DNA from: Falciphora oryzae
Lineage: Eukaryota; Ascomycota; Sordariomycetes; Magnaporthales; Magnaporthaceae
NCBI GenBank assembly: GCA_000733355.1
Contig: JNVV01000116.1
Coordinates: 14,316 to 24,708 of the forward strand
Direction of reading: 5' to 3'
DNA length: 10,393 bases
Shown: piece after piece, positions 7,144-10,393 of the stretch
Position numbering within the stretch: position 1 is the first letter of the stretch
Layout: each line of letters begins with the position of its first letter
Program-made: the position numbers and the translations under genes
The notes under the pieces: generated by a model
What the model was told of the DNA's origin: nothing
Databases searched by the model: none
What the model saw: the letters and a program-made list of their open reading frames with translations, nothing else

Positions 7144-7189
7144 GATGACGATGATGACTATGATAATGATCATCATGATGATGGTGATG
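7144..7189. repeat. Degenerate GAT/CAT trinucleotide microsatellite
   Basis: About 46 bases built from GAT, GAC and CAT units, read on the - strand as a chance His/Asp-rich peptide. Confidence 0.85.
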
Positions 7190-7403
7190 CACGGTGTGGC
7201 CGGTGTCACGTCTAGTAGGGCCCTGATCGCAGATAGAGGAGTTGGGCCTGGAGACCCTTATCGCCCGATAAGGGAGGAGGCTCCACAAGGTGGATCCCGC
7301 ACAGAGATATCCTAAATCTCTGCAGGGCCAGGCCTCCGGCCTCCAACCTACTCCGAATATCATCTTTCTGCTCCTTCAATTGTACTGCCCTTAACTGCAT
7401 TGA

Positions 7404-8190
7404 CGGATAGCTTGGGTCCTCGGAAATCACGTTTTGCTTGATAAGTCGGCCACAGAGCTGCTTTGGAAGTCTGCGCCATTGGTGCCGCGTAAGGTGGGGT
7501 CGCTTTTCGGCACAACCACCGCAACATTCGATCGTGGGGTGGGCGAAGAGCATTTCGTTTACTTGGACTCGACCGGGATTTTCGGTAAGTACATTTGTTT
7601 AATTCACGTGGAGAGCTCAACCGGAGCTGGCTCTGACATTGGCGGTTACTAGACCACATTATAACAATTCGGCTGCAGACCGCGCGATCGCTCGTGAACT
7701 TCGTCCATGGGTTTTGGTACAGCCTGGTTGGGAGGGGCCAGCTTGCCGCTCGCTGCAAATGTCCTTCCTACACGGAAACCAATAATTCCACATGGAGCAC
7801 GAGTATTCTACATGGCGCACGAGTGCTAGGGAGATGAAAGTCTGCGATGCGGCGGTCGTTGGCTCCGTTGCCACTGCTCTGTATCGCATGAACCTCCTGT
7901 CCTCCCGGACACCCATTGTTTACGAGAACCTTATCCCGAAAGATTTGGAGGAGGCAGTTAAGAGAATCCCCGAGGGGATTGTGGTCCATGACGCTACTCG
8001 CGAAAGAGGAGGACCGTACGAAGAGTTTCAAGCCAACCACAAAGGCTGCAATCCCGGGCCCCAGTTTCTGGTCGAGGTTTCCGGCATCATGCAGAGTTTG
8101 CCCGCGGTCCTAACCGGGCACGCAGAAAGCGGTCGACTACCTGAGGGTTCTGATTTAGTGGGGGAGCAACACGCCCTTCATAGCTGTTGC
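7404..8190 (+). pseudogene. Unrecognised protein gene remnant with one intron and one in-frame stop
   Basis: Exon-like frame from 7404 (after TGA 7401) to 7584, no ATG start seen; then a 94-bp intron (7585-7678, GTAAGT...TTACTAG...CTGCAG) and a phase-1 join giving STGIF-D-RAIARELRPWVL. The second exon reads VQPGWEGPACRSLQMSF, a TAA at 7783-7785, then MEHEYS, AAVVGSVATALYRMNLL, TPIVYENLIPKDLEEAVKRI and PEGIVVHDATRERGGPYEEF. The single stop (after CAA, so CAA-to-TAA would explain it) is otherwise surrounded by protein-like sequence on both sides, so the frame was probably continuous. The frame runs past 8150 into the repeat cluster starting at 8191, which most likely replaced its end. I cannot name the family. 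The upstream part of the gene is missing or hidden between 7190 and 7404, where no clear frame is found. Confidence 0.5.
7585..7678 (+). other. Probable intron in the unrecognised gene remnant
   Basis: GTAAGT donor (7585-7590), branch-like TTACTAG near 7646-7652 or ATAAC near 7661-7665, acceptor GGCTGCAG ending at 7678. It links two frames that both look coding. Confidence 0.5.
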
Positions 8191-8601
8191 TTTAAGGGTG
8201 TGATCGGCAGCAACGATCGTTACCGTCACGGTCGTTGCGGGCGCCAAAAGACAGGGGATTTTTATTTTATCTGGACACGCCTTGCCGTTTTTAGTAGGGG
8301 ACCCGCACCAAAACAAGGGCATGACCGTCCGCAACGATGAGAGACGACTGACAGGGGGCAAGACGAAGTACCCAACTTGCAGGGAGCTGTTTTGGGCCAA
8401 AACTAAGCCAAATTTGTACTAGTTGCCCAGCCAAATTGGCTCATGCCCTTGTTCTCAGGTCGTTTTCGTCACGATTGAAAAAAAAGGAATACGGTAACGG
8501 CGGTGCGGACCCTACCGGTACTTTAGGCCCCCCTGCAGCACTTTTCGTACCTCCGCAACGACCGTGACGGTGACGATCGTTGCTGCCGATCACACCCTAA
8601 A
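8191..8601. mobile_element. MITE-like element with 49-bp terminal inverted repeats
   Basis: 8191-8240 and 8553-8601 are inverse copies over about 49 bp with roughly two differences; the outer part reads AGGGTGTGATCGGCAGCAAC and the inner part ACCGTCACGGTCGTTGCGG. The 411-bp unit encodes nothing recognisable. No clean target duplication is visible (left flank TTTA, right flank AAAT). The right repeat is also one arm of the hairpin at 8508-8703, so it is unclear which pair marks the true element. Confidence 0.55.
8312..8453. repeat. Short element-like segment with 13-bp inverted ends
   Basis: AACAAGGGCATGA (8312-8324) and TCATGCCCTTGTT (8441-8453) are exact inverses 142 bp apart end to end. 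Between them GCCAAATT occurs twice. The size suggests a tiny MITE nested in the larger repeat, but no target duplication is seen. Confidence 0.4.
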
Positions 8602-8703
8602 TTGTCGAGCTTGGGGCCTGATCGGCCGTAACGCTCGTTACCGTCACGGTCGTTGCAGAGGTACGAGAAATGCTGCAGGGGGGCCAAAAGTACCGTCAGG
8701 GTC
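8508..8703. repeat. Hairpin-forming foldback, 85-bp arms
   Basis: Arms 8508-8592 and 8619-8703 are inverse copies (paired coordinates sum to 17211) with only scattered mismatches; shared blocks include GGCCCCCCTGCAGCA, CGTACCTC and AACGACCGTGACGG. The loop is 26 bases. A transcript through it would fold into a long hairpin. The right arm carries the third copy of the ACCGTCACGGTCGTTGC repeat. Confidence 0.75.
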
Positions 8704-8731
8704 CCCCAGTCAGCGGCCGTCCGCTAAAAAA

Positions 8732-8832
8732 GGGAACTATTCCGGGAACACCCTATTCCTACGCACCCTTTTCCTACGCACCCCTCCGCCACCGCCGGTA
8801 TCGGCAATCATGTGATTTTCTGTGGCGCAGCC
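8732..8832 (-). repeat. 3' terminal inverted repeat of MULE copy 2
   Basis: Aligns throughout with the right inverted repeat of copy 1 (4091-4190), with the outer 40 bases more diverged than the inner 60. The outermost CCTACGCAC block occurs twice. Confidence 0.7.
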
Positions 8833-8936
8833 ATAGAACAAAACACAGGCCATTAACGCCCAAAATAAAAAGCGATGCACAACAACGAAATGAAGCTATT
8901 CAGAAATGGAAAATAAATGAATCAATAGCCCTAGAT

Positions 8937-10121
8937 TTACTTTACAACCCAACGACCCTCCTCATCCCAATGCCCGCATTCCAAATCCCTCCGGAGGTCC
9001 TGATCAAAGCGGTCCTGTGACGCCTCCCGCGCCTCCCGTGCCCTCCTGGCGGCTACCCGTTGTGCAATCGACTCTTTAGCGGCCGTTATCTCCGCCTCCG
9101 TGGCTGGAAAATGCGCGAAGGGGTCGTCCGGATCCTCTGCAGGGACCGCCGGCCCTGTAGCCGCCGGCCCTGTAGCCACAACGATTACAGAGAGGGTAGG
9201 AGAGGCCGCAGTAGCCGTGGCAGGGGGAGGGCCGGAATCAGCCTCGTCTGCAGCCTCGAGGGTGCCCCCCAACTCCCAATGGGAGTACTCCCTTCTGGCA
9301 GTATCCCGGATACCCCCGGCGGTCCTCCCACGCGGCCTAGGGCGTTCCGCCACCTCATCGTCGTCGCTGAAGGGCCCCTGGCCATGCGGGCGACCTTTCC
9401 GGACCCCCCGAGGGTCCTGCACCCCCCAATAAGGATCCCCGGTATCGCGAGGTAGTGCCTGGGTCACCCAAAAGTTGTCGATCTCCTTTAGGGCAAAGCC
9501 GGCCCGGGTGCCCTTTTCTAGGCCCTCGAGGACCTCCCAGATTTCGTGAGCGCACGGCAGGCCAAATTGCCGGCGCACCGACCCCGTGCAAGCCGGCAAA
9601 GGCTCGCGGTTGGGAAAAAGGCGCGCCCTCCGGGCTTGAGCGTGCAGGGGCGCCAGGAGATCAAAGCACCAGGTAGAGGCCCGCAAAGGCAACTCCCCTA
9701 GCCACGCTTTATTGCTGAAGTCGTACCGGATCCGCGTGGCAGAGGAAATGCATTTTTCCTTGTATTTTCTGTATTTATCCTCCGTTTGCCGGTAAACCGC
9801 CCGCTCTACCTCGTCAAGCGTGGATTTGGCCGATAAACCTGTTGTTTTGATCGAGGCATGGCTTCCTTCCGACCCCGACGTACTTGTAAACCCGTTGTTG
9901 GGGTACATCTTGGTCGAATGGCAGGCCCAACGCGCTTTGCGGTCCAGCCAAGCCTCGAAATATCTGATGATTTTTGATTGCCCTTGAAAGGTCGTATGGA
10001 GCGTCTGCCAGGCCTGCTGGTGCACCTTGGGATCCCGGGCAAAAACGACGTGTTTCCAGAGGGTAAACAGCCCTGTACGGCTGTATTTTACAGCTGCAGG
10101 GGCGTTGTTGAAGGCGGTCAA
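8937..10121 (-). pseudogene. MULE transposase, C-terminal part, frame open
   Basis: 394 codons without a stop, ending at TAA 8937-8939, homologous to the second half of the copy 1 transposase. It begins in the spacer between CxxH and the catalytic Glu and has no ATG; a 4-bp deletion relative to copy 1 lies close to its 5' limit. It keeps Glu in SEGSHASIK (codon 9867-9869), where copy 1 has Lys, and reads FQGQSK, EAWLDRK and NFWVTQALP where copy 1 has stops. The SWIM-like CTGSVRRQFGLPCAH is unchanged. The tail is Pro/Ala-rich (PAATGPAVPAEDPDD) and then charged. The first two catalytic Asp residues are absent, so no active enzyme can be made. The open frame means its decay was by truncation and not by RIP-like mutation. 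Confidence 0.85.
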
Positions 10122-10123
10122 AT

Positions 10124-10393
10124 TGTCACACGGAAGAACCCGTGGACCTAACTAGTCGGCATCACGAGTCGGCCTTACGGAGGTTCGGAGACCCGCATAG
10201 GCGGTCAACGGCCCCAAGGCCAAGCGGTGAAGGTTGGAAGGCAGTGTGAATCATGTACTCGATACTTCGCACGGATCACAAAGGGTCTATATAAACCCTG
10301 CCATCTCCTATGTCTTCCACGAGAGATTCCTTCTTCCTCAAGCATCTCTTGAGCCCATAGAAAGATTATCTGCAATCTAGAGATTCTTTCTCC
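10124..10393 (+). mobile_element. Probable LTR, 5' part, running off the window
   Basis: MULE homology breaks off at TGTCACACGGAAGAACCC, a TG start as in most LTRs. About 165 bp in, a TATA box is followed by C/T-rich leader-like sequence, the order expected for U3 then R. No protein is encoded in these 270 bases. Whether it is a solo LTR or a whole retrotransposon cannot be seen, since the 3' side is outside the window; the CAAAT before 10124 would be the expected 5-bp target copy. Confidence 0.55.
10288..10295 (+). promoter_or_regulatory. TATA box of the probable LTR
   Basis: TATATAAA within GGGTCTATATAAACCCTG, flanked by a short GGGT/ACCC inverted pair, about 165 bp from the LTR start. A consensus match in a fitting place. 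Confidence 0.6.

Larger units (their letters stand above)
8732..10123 (-). mobile_element. Truncated second MULE, copy 2 (3' half)
   Basis: Inverted and diverged relative of the element at 469-4190. Its terminal repeat starts at 8732 with GGGAACTATTCC, lines up with GGGACTTAATCC of copy 1, and shares CCTCCGCCAC, GCCGGTATCGG and ATCATGTGATTTTCTGTGGC with it. The transposase tail follows on the - strand. Homology ends about 10118, just before a probable LTR at 10124, so the 5' half and the other inverted repeat are lost from this window. No target duplication can be assigned. Confidence 0.82.

Noticed and set aside
7091..7363. - strand frame with a run of five His residues
   Set aside because: The His/Asp run is the translation of the GAT/CAT microsatellite.
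7212..7553. - strand frame with a coiled-coil-like QLKEQKDDIRSRLEAG stretch
   Set aside because: It overlaps the better supported + strand exon at 7404-7584, and nothing else around it supports a gene; kept only as a doubt.
8721..8731. Target-site duplication for MULE copy 2
   Set aside because: Only one end is present in the window, so no duplication can be tested.
9060..9455. Long + strand frames opposite MULE copy 2
   Set aside because: Shadows of the transposase tail; the same shadow is seen opposite the homologous part of copy 1 (3459-3863).
1..10393. CRISPR array, tRNA genes or a bacterial-type defence system
   Set aside because: No regularly spaced repeats with unique spacers, no A/B box pairs with a cloverleaf, and the introns and transposon types are eukaryotic.

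Overview
The window looks like a repeat-rich accessory region of a filamentous ascomycete genome (Pezizomycotina; a Pleosporales-type dothideomycete is possible but not proven). The evidence is short introns (80, 94 and 141 bp) with GT...AG ends and CTAAC-type branch points, a stray 5S rRNA fragment, a fungus-type multi-pass membrane protein gene, fungal-style MULE and piggyBac remains, and CAG-to-TAG and TGG-to-TAG nonsense changes of the kind left by RIP. Most of the sequence is nested mobile DNA in various states of decay.

Layout. 1-460: AT-rich relic of a foldback-type element. 469-4190: a full-length Mutator-like element (MULE) on the + strand, with long terminal inverted repeats and a perfect 8-bp target duplication (ATAGATTT). 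Its transposase gene (662-3986) has five in-frame stops and a catalytic Glu-to-Lys change, and it is split by an 828-bp foldback element (985-1812) whose two 360-bp arms are identical. 4295-4341: 5' part of a 5S rRNA gene. 4385-5332: no convincing gene, only a weak coding-like trace. 5333-6414: the one apparently intact host gene, a three-exon membrane protein of 286 residues; a coding-like tail continues in another frame to about 6600. 6653-7110: a 450-bp piggyBac relic bounded by TTAA, carrying only the Cys/His-rich C-terminal domain of a transposase on the - strand, inserted at the exact centre of a near-palindrome. 7144-7189: GAT-type microsatellite. 7404-8190: an unrecognised decaying gene. 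8191-8703: a cluster of alternating inverted repeats forming MITE-like and hairpin structures. 8732-10123: the 3' half of a second, diverged MULE on the - strand with an open frame and the catalytic Glu kept. 10124-10393: start of a probable LTR retrotransposon, with a TATA box, that cuts off the second MULE.

The order of events can be partly read. The first MULE landed at the edge of the older foldback relic. The recent foldback element then entered the MULE gene, and the MULE decayed by RIP-like changes. In the right part an LTR element truncated the second MULE, and a small piggyBac derivative entered a palindromic TTAA just downstream of the membrane protein gene. I see no operon-like host pathway. 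The most unusual items are the perfect 360-bp foldback with paired 17-bp iterons that recur in a diverged relative, the piggyBac insertion centred in a palindrome, and the triple alternating repeat cluster at 8191-8703.
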